Assembly (NCBI GenBank): GCA_027082875.1
Contig: JALWTK010000179.1
Span: 1-36,108, forward strand
DNA: 36,108 bases
Reading direction: 5' to 3'
Source: Sulfurimonas sp.
GTDB taxonomy: Bacteria; Campylobacterota; Campylobacteria; Campylobacterales; Sulfurimonadaceae
Shown here: piece by piece, positions 17,282 through 25,832 of the stretch
How positions within the stretch are numbered: the stretch's first letter is position 1
Layout: each line of letters starts with the position of its first letter
Notes under the pieces: generated by a model
Told to the model about the DNA's origin: nothing
What the model saw: only the letters and a program-made list of their open reading frames with translations
Database searches by the model: none
Made by a program: the position numbers and the translations under genes

Positions 17282-18672
17282 GAGCGGTTATAAAAGATGG
17301 CATAGGTATTTTTCATCCCCAAGGTTTTTTGGATGGAGCATCTAGTAATGCCATCTTAAGTATTGATGATATAGAGGCTACTGTCGCTCAAAATGCAGAT
17401 ATGATATTAGTCTCACTTAAGAAAGTTATATTTTTTAATCGTAATGGACTTGACTCTTTCGTCAAGATGTTTCAAAAAATACGGACGGCGAACCATTCTA
17501 CTGTTGGGTTTTGCGACTATGATACAAAAAAATATGATGCTATTATGCGTTTTTATAAGGATGAAATAAGTTTTTCTCTCTTTAAGTCACAAGAGATTGC
17601 AACACTTTTTTCAGCAAGCTATAAAAATCAGAATAAAAATATTTTACTCTATAATGAAGACAAATCGCAACGTGCGGCAATGGCTATCGAGCTTCATGAT
17701 AATGGGCACAATCCTATCATTACACAGACACAAGAAGAGTTCAATGAAAAAGCTAATGCAAAAAATGCCTATGATATTATTATCACAGATACATTTTTAG
17801 GACAGATGGGACAAAAAGTTGCAACTCGTGTCACGGGGAATGCAATAATATATACTGTGGCTTCATTCCTTGATGCAGAGATAGGAAATACTTTTAACAT
17901 AGCTTACCACAATAACTCTCTCAATGTAGGTTTTAGACTTTTTATCTTTGATGCATATAAAGTAGTGAGTATGAATATCCATGCACTCAATTTTTTCTCA
18001 AAACTCTCTTCTGCCGGTGCTGAATATAATGCAACTATATGTTTTGTTGGTATGAGTTGGGATAAAACACCAAAAGAGTTTAAAGAGACACTAGAGGACT
18101 CAGGTATTATGTTTTTTGAACAGATGGATGATATCCTTCATGATAAAGAGTTACTCAATGAGTTAGGTGCAAGTAGTGCTGCAAATATTAAAAACAAACG
18201 AGTTATAAATAAGCTTATAGTAACAGAACTACCCAATTTCATAGAAGCGACAGTTGCTACTATAGAGATGATGACCAACTCTGAGGCAATTAAAGATGCT
18301 GCAAAAATAGACAAGATAGCTATCAAAGACCCTGAAGGTCAAATTGCAAGTTCTATTGGATTTTATGGGGATATTGACGGAATGGTTATTTTAGTTTTTC
18401 CAACAGGTATCGCTAAAAAAGCCTGTGAACTTCTTATTGGAGAAGAGACAGATAATACAGAGCTTATATTGGATACACTTGCAGAACTTGTAAATATTGT
18501 TGGAGGAAAGGTGAAAACTCTACTTGCTGACCAAAATATCAGTGTAGACATTACTCTCCCCAGGACATATCCAGATATTCAAGCTCTCTTAGAGATAGCT
18601 CAAGAGAAAAAAGGTGTACAAGTTGACTTATCATTTAATGATGATAAATTCCTCTTTTTCTTAACAAGATAA
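17278..18672 (+). CDS. CheX-like protein with an N-terminal STAS-like region
   Basis: This 464-residue protein appears to have three parts. Residues 1-110 look like a STAS/anti-sigma-antagonist fold (GIGIFHPQGFLDGA..., MILVSLKKVIFFNRNGLDSF). Residues 120-220 resemble a receiver-like fold without the phospho-acceptor set. Residues 310-464 match CheX: the ExxN phosphatase motif is Glu403-Leu-Val-Asn406, followed by IVGGKVKTLL. CheX dephosphorylates CheY-P in chemotaxis. It is coupled to the HDOD gene by a four-base overlap. The CheX part is the firmer call; the other two domains are pattern-based guesses. Confidence 0.72.
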   Translation: MRAVIKDGIGIFHPQGFLDGASSNAILSIDDIEATVAQNADMILVSLKKVIFFNRNGLDSFVKMFQKIRTANHSTVGFCDYDTKKYDAIMRFYKDEISFSLFKSQEIATLFSASYKNQNKNILLYNEDKSQRAAMAIELHDNGHNPIITQTQEEFNEKANAKNAYDIIITDTFLGQMGQKVATRVTGNAIIYTVASFLDAEIGNTFNIAYHNNSLNVGFRLFIFDAYKVVSMNIHALNFFSKLSSAGAEYNATICFVGMSWDKTPKEFKETLEDSGIMFFEQMDDILHDKELLNELGASSAANIKNKRVINKLIVTELPNFIEATVATIEMMTNSEAIKDAAKIDKIAIKDPEGQIASSIGFYGDIDGMVILVFPTGIAKKACELLIGEETDNTELILDTLAELVNIVGGKVKTLLADQNISVDITLPRTYPDIQALLEIAQEKKGVQVDLSFNDDKFLFFLTR

Positions 18673-18687
18673 ACAGCTACTTTATTT

Positions 18688-18693
18688 TATAAT
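18688..18693 (+). promoter_or_regulatory. Candidate -10 for rpe-trpF-dnaQ-like
   Basis: A perfect TATAAT lies 26 bases before the rpe ATG in the 46-base gap after the CheX-like gene. There is no convincing -35. A Shine-Dalgarno-like AAGG is nine bases before the ATG. Confidence 0.4.
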
Positions 18694-18718
18694 TTCAAAA
18701 ATTATAAGGTAAAACAAA

Positions 18719-19363
18719 ATGATAAAAGTAGCACCAAGTATTCTCTCGGCAGACTTTGGAAACCTTCAGCGAGATGTTGAAGAGATCTGTAATGCAGGAT
18801 GTGACTATGTTCATGTAGATGTTATGGATGGTCACTTTGTACCTAATCTTACAATAGGACCCGTAGTAGTCTCTTCTGTGGCTAAGTGTGCTACAAAACC
18901 TTTAGATATTCACCTCATGGTCGAAAACAATACTTTTTTTGTAGATCTCTTCGCACCTCTCAAACCTGAGTATATCTCTTTTCATATAGAAGAGGAGAAA
19001 CACCCCCACCGTTTAATCCAAAAAATTCGTTCTCTTGGTATTAAACCAGCTATTGTCCTTAACCCACATACACCACCAGAATCTGTAGAGTTCTTACTTA
19101 AAGATCTCGATATGGTTCTCCTTATGAGTGTAAACCCTGGTTTTGGGGGACAAAGTTTTATTGATTCTGTGATAGAGAAAGCTTCTCGTCTTAATGAGAT
19201 GAGAAATCGCATCAACCCTAACTGCCTTATAGAGATAGATGGTGGAGTAAATGATAAAAATATTCAACTTCTCAAAGAAGCTGGTGTCGATGTCGTTGTT
19301 GCAGGTTCTTATGTATTTAAACATGAAAATCGTCAAACAGCCATAGAGAGTCTGCAGATATAA
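18719..19363 (+). CDS. rpe: Ribulose-phosphate 3-epimerase
   Basis: Rpe interconverts ribulose 5-phosphate and xylulose 5-phosphate in the pentose phosphate and Calvin-type pathways. The 214-residue TIM barrel has the metal/catalytic residues His32 and Asp34 in VHVDVMDGHFVPNLTIG. It also has HLMVEN, SVNPGFGGQSF and the second catalytic aspartate in IEIDGGVN. The stop overlaps the trpF start by one base (TAATG). Confidence 0.97.
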   Translation: MIKVAPSILSADFGNLQRDVEEICNAGCDYVHVDVMDGHFVPNLTIGPVVVSSVAKCATKPLDIHLMVENNTFFVDLFAPLKPEYISFHIEEEKHPHRLIQKIRSLGIKPAIVLNPHTPPESVEFLLKDLDMVLLMSVNPGFGGQSFIDSVIEKASRLNEMRNRINPNCLIEIDGGVNDKNIQLLKEAGVDVVVAGSYVFKHENRQTAIESLQI

Positions 19364-19947
19364 TGCGTACAAAAATTTGTGGTATTACCTCTTATGAGGA
19401 TGCGATGATCGCTATAGATGCTGGTGCAGATGCTCTTGGATTTGTTTTCTATGAGAAGTCACCACGTTTTGTGAGTGTAGAGCAGGCAAAAACAATAATC
19501 TCTAAGCTACCACCATTTGTAGAAAAGGTCGCACTTTTTGTCAATGAATCAGCAGAGACTATAGACTCTGTTTGCTCCACAGTTGGAGCGACCTTAGCAC
19601 AGCTTCACTTTGAAGCATCAGATACACTCTGCAATACACTTACAACACCTTATATTAAAGTTATCCGTGCCAAATCAATAGAAGACATCAAAAATCGAGC
19701 AGATGAGTACCTACTCGTTGATGCTTACTGTGAAGCTTATGGTGGAGCAGGTAAACGCATTAATATTGAATGGTTTGAAGATATGGATTGCTCCAAAATT
19801 ATTCTTGCAGGTGGGCTTGATTCTTCTAATGTTTCTGCACTAAAAAAGTATGGTTTTTATGGTGTCGATGTCAGTAGTGGGGTTGAGATAAGTCACGGTA
19901 ACAAAGATCCAAAAAAAGTACAAGAGTTCATAAAAAATGCTCAATAA
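19363..19947 (+). CDS. trpF: Phosphoribosylanthranilate isomerase
   Basis: TrpF catalyses the Amadori rearrangement in tryptophan synthesis. The 194-residue TIM barrel carries the catalytic Cys6 in KICGIT and Asp120 in YLLVDAY, plus GFVFYEKSPR, GGAGKRINIEW and the phosphate-binding LAGGLDSSNV and GVDVSSGVE. It is translationally coupled to rpe upstream and to the exonuclease gene downstream. No other trp genes are in the window. Confidence 0.97.
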   Translation: MRTKICGITSYEDAMIAIDAGADALGFVFYEKSPRFVSVEQAKTIISKLPPFVEKVALFVNESAETIDSVCSTVGATLAQLHFEASDTLCNTLTTPYIKVIRAKSIEDIKNRADEYLLVDAYCEAYGGAGKRINIEWFEDMDCSKIILAGGLDSSNVSALKKYGFYGVDVSSGVEISHGNKDPKKVQEFIKNAQ

Positions 19948-20746
19948 AGCTTTTCCTTTAGATGCAAAAAGTATCTCACGACTTGCGACCCGTGGTCTTC
20001 CTCTTGAGGTCTTAAAATCACAAATAGATGAAAGCATAGATATGTTTTTAGAGATATCTCGTGCACAAGGGATTAACATCGTCAAACGCCAGGGATATTT
20101 TTATTTTGATACTAAATATATTAAACTTGAAAATGCTGAGTTTTGTATTGTAGATATTGAGACAAATGGCTCACATATTGAGAGACACCAGATTATTGAA
20201 ATAGCTGCACTCAAGATAAGAGATGGTGAGATTATTGATAGTTTTGAATCTTTTGTAAAGGCAAAAGAGATTAATCCTATCATCACAGAGATTACAGGTA
20301 TAAAAGTAGAAGATACAGCAGATGCTCCAGAACTTGCAAAAGTAATGCAAGAGTTTAAACTTTTTTTAGGTAATAGTGTCTTTGTCGCACATGATGTAAA
20401 ATTTGACTACACTTTTATCTCCGACTCTATGCTCAAAGTTGGGATAGAGCCACTTCTTAACCGTAGTCTCTGTACTCTAGCACTTGCTGAGAGAACAATA
20501 AAGTGCTACAGATATGCACTCTCTTACCTTAACGATACATTTGCCTTCAACCCAAATCCTGAACACCACAGAGCGATGAGTGATGTTATAACAACTTATG
20601 GACTTTTTCTGCTTAGCCTTAAGTCAGCAAAAGAGAGTTTGAATAATATAGAAGACTTGATAAAATTTTCGAAGAAGGCTCCAAGACTAAAAAGGCCAAA
20701 ATTTGACCCTTTTCTTGAAGTTAAAGAAGTTTGTAAAGAGAGCTAA
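19937..20746 (+). CDS. dnaQ: DnaQ-like DEDDh 3'-5' exonuclease
   Basis: This 269-residue protein has an N-terminal extension of about 65 residues, then an RNase T/DnaQ exonuclease domain. ExoI is Asp73-Ile-Glu75, ExoII contains Asp157 in HDVKFDYTF, and ExoIII is His211...Asp216 in HRAMSD. That gives a full DEDDh set, so activity is likely. It could be the Pol III proofreading epsilon subunit, as the comparable gene next to rpe in Campylobacter and Helicobacter is usually named, or another DEDDh exonuclease. It overlaps trpF by 11 bases. Its stop lies three bases from the stop of convergent accA. Confidence 0.85.
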   Translation: MLNKAFPLDAKSISRLATRGLPLEVLKSQIDESIDMFLEISRAQGINIVKRQGYFYFDTKYIKLENAEFCIVDIETNGSHIERHQIIEIAALKIRDGEIIDSFESFVKAKEINPIITEITGIKVEDTADAPELAKVMQEFKLFLGNSVFVAHDVKFDYTFISDSMLKVGIEPLLNRSLCTLALAERTIKCYRYALSYLNDTFAFNPNPEHHRAMSDVITTYGLFLLSLKSAKESLNNIEDLIKFSKKAPRLKRPKFDPFLEVKEVCKES

Positions 20747-20749
20747 AAG

Positions 20750-21685
20750 CTACTCTTTAAAAGCACCAGGTGCTGTGAGTTTTGCATAACGTGCATCCAT
20801 ACGCTCTACATCACTCATGGCTTTAAGCTCTTTTACCTCTTTTAAGAAGTAGTCTGCAATAGCATGAGCAGCAGCATCTTTTTCTCTATGTGCTCCAATC
20901 AATGGTTCAGCGATAATGTCATCTATAAGATTTAACTCTTTTAAATCAACAGGTGTAATTTTCATTGCATTTGTTGCTGCTTCTGCCTTTGCTGGATCAC
21001 TCCAGAGAATAGCAGAACAACCTTCTGGAGAAATAACTGAAAATACAGAATAACGCATCATAGCGAATCTATCAGCAACACCAATAGCAAGTGCTCCACC
21101 AGAACCACCCTCACCGATAACTATAGATATAGTAGGTGTGTTTACTTCAGCAAGTTCCAAAAGGTTTCTAGCGATTGCTTCTGATTGATTGCGTTCTTCT
21201 GCTCCCAATCCGGGATATGCACCCGGTGTATCTACTAACATAAGGATTGGCATACCAAACTTTTCAGCCATTTTCGCTGCACGAAGTGCTTTTCTATAGC
21301 CTTCTGGATGTGGCATACCGAAGTTACGCTTAAGTTTATTCTTCGTTCCACGACCCTTTTGCTCACCAATAACCATAACCTTTTCATCACCGATATAACC
21401 CATATAACAGACTATAGCTGCATCATCACGAAAATGACGATCACCATGAATCTCATACTTATCTCTCATGATAATATTTATATAGTCAAGGGCATAAGGG
21501 CGATCAAGATGACGTGCAAGTTGAAGTTTTTGAAAATCACTTAAATTAGAGTAGATTTTTTCTACTTCTTTATCTAAAATTTTTGTATGTTTTTCTACTG
21601 CAGCAGGATCATGACGAACTTGTGCAGAGATAATATCTTCTTGAATAAATTTAATTTTATGTTCGAAGTCTAAATATGTAGCCAA
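20750..21685 (-). CDS. accA: Acetyl-CoA carboxylase carboxyltransferase subunit alpha
   Basis: AccA pairs with AccD to transfer carboxyl from biotin to acetyl-CoA, giving malonyl-CoA for fatty-acid synthesis. The 311 residues match the family. Key parts are [64 protein letters not shown] and [11 protein letters not shown]. The start is TTG at 21685, six bases after AGGA. It lies 15 bases after fabF in the leftward fatty-acid run. Confidence 0.98.
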   Translation of the reverse strand: MATYLDFEHKIKFIQEDIISAQVRHDPAAVEKHTKILDKEVEKIYSNLSDFQKLQLARHLDRPYALDYINIIMRDKYEIHGDRHFRDDAAIVCYMGYIGDEKVMVIGEQKGRGTKNKLKRNFGMPHPEGYRKALRAAKMAEKFGMPILMLVDTPGAYPGLGAEERNQSEAIARNLLELAEVNTPTISIVIGEGGSGGALAIGVADRFAMMRYSVFSVISPEGCSAILWSDPAKAEAATNAMKITPVDLKELNLIDDIIAEPLIGAHREKDAAAHAIADYFLKEVKELKAMSDVERMDARYAKLTAPGAFKE

Positions 21686-21700
21686 ATTAAATCCTTCTAA

Positions 21701-22912
21701 TTAGATTTTTTTGAAGATTAGAACACCGTTAGTTCCACCAAAACCAAATGAGTTACTCATAGTAATATTTACATCAGCTTTTCTAACACCTTCAGTAACA
21801 TAATCTAAATCACAATTCTCATCTTTAGTTGTATAGTTGATAGTTGGAGGTAAAACACCATCACGCATTGCCATAAGGCATACAACAGCTTCTATTCCAC
21901 CAGCTGCACCCAAACAGTGACCGATTTGTCCTTTGATAGAAGACATAGGAGGAGTTGCATCACCTAAAAGGTTTTTCACTGCTATAGTTTCATTTTTATC
22001 ATTGATAGCAGTAGAAGTACCATGAGCATTTACATAATCAATCTTCGGCTCACCAGCCATCTTATATGCAGCTTTCATTGCTCGACCAGGTCCGTCAAGG
22101 GAAGGTGTAGTAATATGACTTGCATCACCACTCTCACCAAAACCAATAATTTCACCATAAATATGTGCACCACGAGCTACTGCTGCATCATACTCTTCAA
22201 GGACTAAAGAAGCCGCACCCTCACCCATCACAAAACCATCACGATCTGCATCAAATGGACGAGAAGATGTTTTTGGATCATCATTTCTTGTTGAAAGTGC
22301 TTTCATTGCTGCAAAACCACCAATCCCTGCACCAGTTATAGCAGACTCAGCTGAAACAACTAACATTCTATCAGCTCCATTACACATTATAGTTTTCATT
22401 GCATCACTTATAGCATGTGTACCTGCAGCACAGGCTGTTACAGAAGAGAGATTGGGACCTTTCGTTCCATGAGCGATTGATACAAAGCCACCAAGCATAT
22501 TCACTAATGCACCGGGAATAAAGAAAGGAGAGATACGTCTTGGACCTTTTGTTTCAATGACAATAGATGTTTTTTCTATTGAAGGAAGACCACCAATACC
22601 TGAAGCAGCTGATATACCGAATCTTTCCATATCTATATCATCACCAATATTTGCATCAGCCATAGCTTCTTGTGCTGCTTTAAGACCAAGATGAATAAAT
22701 CTATCTGCTTTTTTAACCTCTTTTGGAGCCATTACAGTTGCAGGGTCAAAGTCTTTTACTTCACCAGCAATCTTTACAGAGTAGTTTTCTGGGTCAAAAA
22801 TTGTAATTGTATCAATTCCACATTCACCATCACAGATAGCCTTAAAAGAACTCTCTTTATCGTTTCCAACAGAATTTATCATTCCTAAACCAGTTACTAC
22901 TACTCTTCTCAT
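21701..22912 (-). CDS. fabF: Beta-ketoacyl-ACP synthase II
   Basis: FabF condenses malonyl-ACP with acyl-ACP in chain elongation. The Cys-His-His triad is Cys161 (VTACAAGTH), His297 (NAHGTSTA) and His332 (GQIGHCLGAAGG). It ends in the typical SNSFGFGGTNG. At 403 residues it is at the short end of the family but no motif is missing. It lies between acpP, separated by a hairpin, and accA. Confidence 0.98.
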   Translation of the reverse strand: MRRVVVTGLGMINSVGNDKESSFKAICDGECGIDTITIFDPENYSVKIAGEVKDFDPATVMAPKEVKKADRFIHLGLKAAQEAMADANIGDDIDMERFGISAASGIGGLPSIEKTSIVIETKGPRRISPFFIPGALVNMLGGFVSIAHGTKGPNLSSVTACAAGTHAISDAMKTIMCNGADRMLVVSAESAITGAGIGGFAAMKALSTRNDDPKTSSRPFDADRDGFVMGEGAASLVLEEYDAAVARGAHIYGEIIGFGESGDASHITTPSLDGPGRAMKAAYKMAGEPKIDYVNAHGTSTAINDKNETIAVKNLLGDATPPMSSIKGQIGHCLGAAGGIEAVVCLMAMRDGVLPPTINYTTKDENCDLDYVTEGVRKADVNITMSNSFGFGGTNGVLIFKKI

Positions 22913-22988
22913 GTTTTACACTCCATAATATTTAATAAATACTTTTAAAAATCAATGCTTATGCATTAACTTATAAAAATATTTGTCG

Positions 22989-23010
22989 AAAAGCAGGAAA
23001 ACCTACTTTT
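22989..23010 (-). terminator. Hairpin between acpP and fabF (partial terminator)
   Basis: On the minus strand AAAAGTAGG-TTTT-CCTGCTTTT forms a 9-bp stem with one G-U pair and a TTTT loop. It starts 19 bases after the acpP stop. Such a hairpin would let acpP be expressed at a higher level than the downstream fabF and accA. Confidence 0.5.
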
Positions 23011-23029
23011 ACAGACAAAAAATTTTAGA

Positions 23030-23257
23030 CTACTTGCTTTCTACGTAAGCAACAACATCCGCAACTGTAGCGATTTTTTCAGCTTCATCATCAGGAATTT
23101 CGATATCGAATTTTTCTTCAAGAGCCATAACTAATTCTACTACATCAAGGCTATCTGCACCTAAATCTTCTACGAATTTTGCATCGTCTTTTACTTCATC
23201 AGCGTTTACGCTTAATTGCTCTACTACTACTTCTTTAATATCATCGATAAGTGCCAT
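23030..23257 (-). CDS. acpP: Acyl carrier protein
   Basis: This 75-residue acidic four-helix protein carries growing acyl chains on a phosphopantetheine arm. The attachment site is Ser36 in [19 protein letters not shown] strong GGAG Shine-Dalgarno sequence and its own TATAAT (complement of 23290-23295) lie between it and fabG, fitting the high demand for this protein. Confidence 0.99.
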   Translation of the reverse strand: MALIDDIKEVVVEQLSVNADEVKDDAKFVEDLGADSLDVVELVMALEEKFDIEIPDDEAEKIATVADVVAYVESK

Positions 23258-23289
23258 TATAGCTCCTGTATTTTAATTTAATCGCCGTT

Positions 23290-23295
23290 ATTATA
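23290..23295 (-). promoter_or_regulatory. -10 element of the acpP promoter
   Basis: TATAAT on the minus strand lies 33 bases upstream of acpP in the 63-base gap after fabG. The -35 region is not distinctive. Confidence 0.5.
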
Positions 23296-23320
23296 ACAAA
23301 TTTAGCTTAAATAACTCTCA

Positions 23321-24067
23321 TTATGCCATATTCATTCCGCCATTTACTTTGAGAGTTTCACCTGTAATGTAACTTGCATGATCAGAGAGTAAGAAAGCCG
23401 TAGCTTCTGCTATCTCCCTTGCTTGACCCATTCTATTCATAGGAATTTTTGCATTTAAAGCATCTTTTATCTCATCACTGAGAACTTCTGTCATCTCAGT
23501 AGAGATAAATCCAGGTGTTACGATATTGTAACGAATACCGCTTGTAGCAGCCTCAAGTGCAAATGATTTTGTCATTGCGATAACACCACCCTTGCTTGCA
23601 GTGTAATTCGTTTGACCTGCATTACCTGTCTCACCTACAATAGAGGCAATATTTACAACACTACCAAACTTCTTCTTTCTGGCTGCTTTAAAAAACTCAC
23701 GACTTCCAATAAAAGTAGAAGTAAGATTCGCATTTATAACAGACATAAAATCCTCTGTTTTCATGCGAAGTGCAAGTTTATCATTTGTGATTCCTGCATT
23801 ATTTACAAGATAAGAGAGTTCTCCATCACTATCTACAATAGTTTTCACCGCATCAATAAATGCAGTCTCATCACTTACATCAAAACCGATAACAGCCGCA
23901 GTCCCACCAGCAGCTTCTATCTCTGCCTTCACTGCATCAGCCTCAGCTGCGCCACTTCTGTAGTTTACCCATACCTTAAGACCAAATCCTGCTAATGTTC
24001 TTGCTATCTCTGCACCTATACCACGACTTGAACCTGTTACTAAAACATTTTTTCCACTAAATTTCAT
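23321..24067 (-). CDS. fabG: 3-oxoacyl-ACP reductase
   Basis: FabG is the NADPH-dependent reductase of type II fatty-acid synthesis. It is a 248-residue short-chain dehydrogenase with TGSSRGIG (11-18) for cofactor, NNAG at 89-92, and the catalytic Ser142, Tyr155 and Lys159 (IASIVG, YTASKGG). It ends GGMNMA. It sits between gpmI (109 bases upstream) and acpP. Confidence 0.97.
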   Translation of the reverse strand: MKFSGKNVLVTGSSRGIGAEIARTLAGFGLKVWVNYRSGAAEADAVKAEIEAAGGTAAVIGFDVSDETAFIDAVKTIVDSDGELSYLVNNAGITNDKLALRMKTEDFMSVINANLTSTFIGSREFFKAARKKKFGSVVNIASIVGETGNAGQTNYTASKGGVIAMTKSFALEAATSGIRYNIVTPGFISTEMTEVLSDEIKDALNAKIPMNRMGQAREIAEATAFLLSDHASYITGETLKVNGGMNMA

Positions 24068-24144
24068 ACTTCTTTTCCTTTTTCTTTAAATTAAGAGCAC
24101 TTTGTGCGAGAGCTTTCTGCTGAAGAAAACCCAGTGTTAACGAA

Positions 24145-24168
24145 ACTAAAGGAATTACTTCCTTTAGT
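24145..24168 (-). terminator. Perfect 10-bp hairpin between gpmI and fabG
   Basis: ACTAAAGGAA-TTAC-TTCCTTTAGT is a perfect 10-bp inverted repeat starting nine bases after the gpmI stop. It lacks a T-tract on the minus strand, so it may be a weak terminator, a processing site or a 3'-end stabiliser. Confidence 0.45.
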
Positions 24169-24176
24169 GTTAGTAA

Positions 24177-25652
24177 CTATATCAGACTGTGATCCATATC
24201 TTTAGGAATCTCAAGCCCCATAAGAGTAAGCACTGTTGGAGCAATGTTATTTAAACCACCTGCATCAACCTTTGTCACACCATCAGCTTCCACAAAACAC
24301 CAGACTTTGCCAACTGTGTGATTTGTTAAAACATTGCCATCTGTATCTTTCATCTCTTCACAGTTTCCATGATCAGAGGTAATCACTAAGGCATATTCAT
24401 TTTCTTTAGCTTTTTGCACTATTTTCCCAAGCTGCTCATCTACTGCGGTAACCGCTTTTTTCGCTGCTTCGATATCTCCAGTGTGCCCAACCATATCACC
24501 ATTTGCAAAGTTCACGACTATAAAGTCATACTCAGCATCCATAGCATCTAAAACTGCTTTACCAACAGCGCCACAACTCATCTCTGGTTGCATGTCGTAA
24601 GTCTTTACATCAGGACTTGGGATAAGTACTCGCGTTTCATTCTTATAAGGCTCATCTATACCACCATTTAAGAAAAATGTCACATGAGCATATTTTTCTG
24701 TTTCTGCTGTGTGCATCTGCTTGAGCCCTGCGTTTGCTATGACCTCAGCAAGAGTATTTTTCGGTGCATCTTTTTTAAATAACACTGGATAGGTAAAACT
24801 TTTGTCATACTCAGTAATAGTAGCAACATTCAGATGTAACTCATCTCTGCCAAAACCACTAAACTCATCTCCGCCAAGAGCTGTAACCATTTCACGCATT
24901 CTATCGCTTCTAAAGTTGATAGTTAAAACGCCATCACCATCTTGCATACCATCATAGCCAGCAAATGCCGTAGGCTCCACAAACTCATCAGTCTCACCAA
25001 GTGAATAAGAGTGTCCTATATATGCTTCTACAGTTGTGTCTGTTTTTGGTTCAGCTGTAACCATAGCATCATAGCCACGTTTAATACGCTCCCAACGGTT
25101 ATCTCTATCCATAGAGTAAAAACGCCCTGCAATAGTTGCAATAGTTACATTCTCATTGAGGTGTTTTGAAACTATCTCTAAGTAGTTCTGTGCAGAAGTT
25201 GGCGAGACATCACGACCATCTGTTATAAGGTGTAAGAAAACTTTTTTGCCATTTTTGGCAGCTATGTCTGCTAAACCCATAAAGTGATCTATATGCGAGT
25301 GCACACCACCATCACTCATTAGTCCTACAAGATGTATTCTCTCTGATTTGCCAAAGAGCTCTTGGAGTGCTTCGTTAGATTCTAAAGTTCCCTCACTTAG
25401 TGCGAGAGAAATTTTCACTAGATCTTGGTATAAAACACGACCACTACCAATACTCATGTGCCCAACTTCTGAGTTCCCCATTTGACCTTCAGGAAGCCCC
25501 ACACTTAAACCAAAAGTATCTATAAGCGAATGTGGTGTCTCTTTAAATAGTTTGTCGTATGTTGGTTTTGTGGCATTGTAAAATGCATTGTACTCTGTTC
25601 GCTCAGAGTAACCGATACCATCAGTGATGACTAAAATCGCTTTTTTACTCAA
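24177..25652 (-). CDS. gpmI: 2,3-bisphosphoglycerate-independent phosphoglycerate mutase
   Basis: This two-manganese enzyme interconverts 3- and 2-phosphoglycerate in glycolysis and gluconeogenesis. It has 491 residues. The phosphorylated serine is Ser61 in QMGNSEVGH and the metal ligand Asp11 is in VITDGIG. The other metal sites appear in NFANGDMVGHTG and TSDHGNCEEM...HTVGKV. The start is TTG at 25652, with AGGA six bases upstream. A TATAAT lies at the complement of 25685-25690. It is divergent from mraY. Confidence 0.98.
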   Translation of the reverse strand: MSKKAILVITDGIGYSERTEYNAFYNATKPTYDKLFKETPHSLIDTFGLSVGLPEGQMGNSEVGHMSIGSGRVLYQDLVKISLALSEGTLESNEALQELFGKSERIHLVGLMSDGGVHSHIDHFMGLADIAAKNGKKVFLHLITDGRDVSPTSAQNYLEIVSKHLNENVTIATIAGRFYSMDRDNRWERIKRGYDAMVTAEPKTDTTVEAYIGHSYSLGETDEFVEPTAFAGYDGMQDGDGVLTINFRSDRMREMVTALGGDEFSGFGRDELHLNVATITEYDKSFTYPVLFKKDAPKNTLAEVIANAGLKQMHTAETEKYAHVTFFLNGGIDEPYKNETRVLIPSPDVKTYDMQPEMSCGAVGKAVLDAMDAEYDFIVVNFANGDMVGHTGDIEAAKKAVTAVDEQLGKIVQKAKENEYALVITSDHGNCEEMKDTDGNVLTNHTVGKVWCFVEADGVTKVDAGGLNNIAPTVLTLMGLEIPKDMDHSLI

Positions 25653-25684
25653 TTTTATTCCTATATAATTAAATTTATGTGATT

Positions 25685-25690
25685 ATTATA
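25685..25690 (-). promoter_or_regulatory. -10 element of the gpmI promoter
   Basis: TATAAT on the minus strand lies 33 bases upstream of the gpmI start. No clear -35 is visible. Confidence 0.45.
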
Positions 25691-25762
25691 CTCGTATATT
25701 AATTAGCTTCTTCTTATATTCTCTGTCTTTAAGTATTTCCTTTTAACTTATAATTAGCTTAA

Positions 25763-25791
25763 TTGACTAATTCTAACATATAAACTATAAT
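25763..25791 (+). promoter_or_regulatory. Sigma-70 promoter of mraY-purN-TRIC
   Basis: TTGACT (25763-25768) and TATAAT (25786-25791) are separated by 17 bases, near the consensus. The site lies 42 bases before the mraY start. Confidence 0.75.
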
Positions 25792-25832
25792 GTCACTTTA
25801 AAATTATAAACAAATATACAACAGGACATAAA

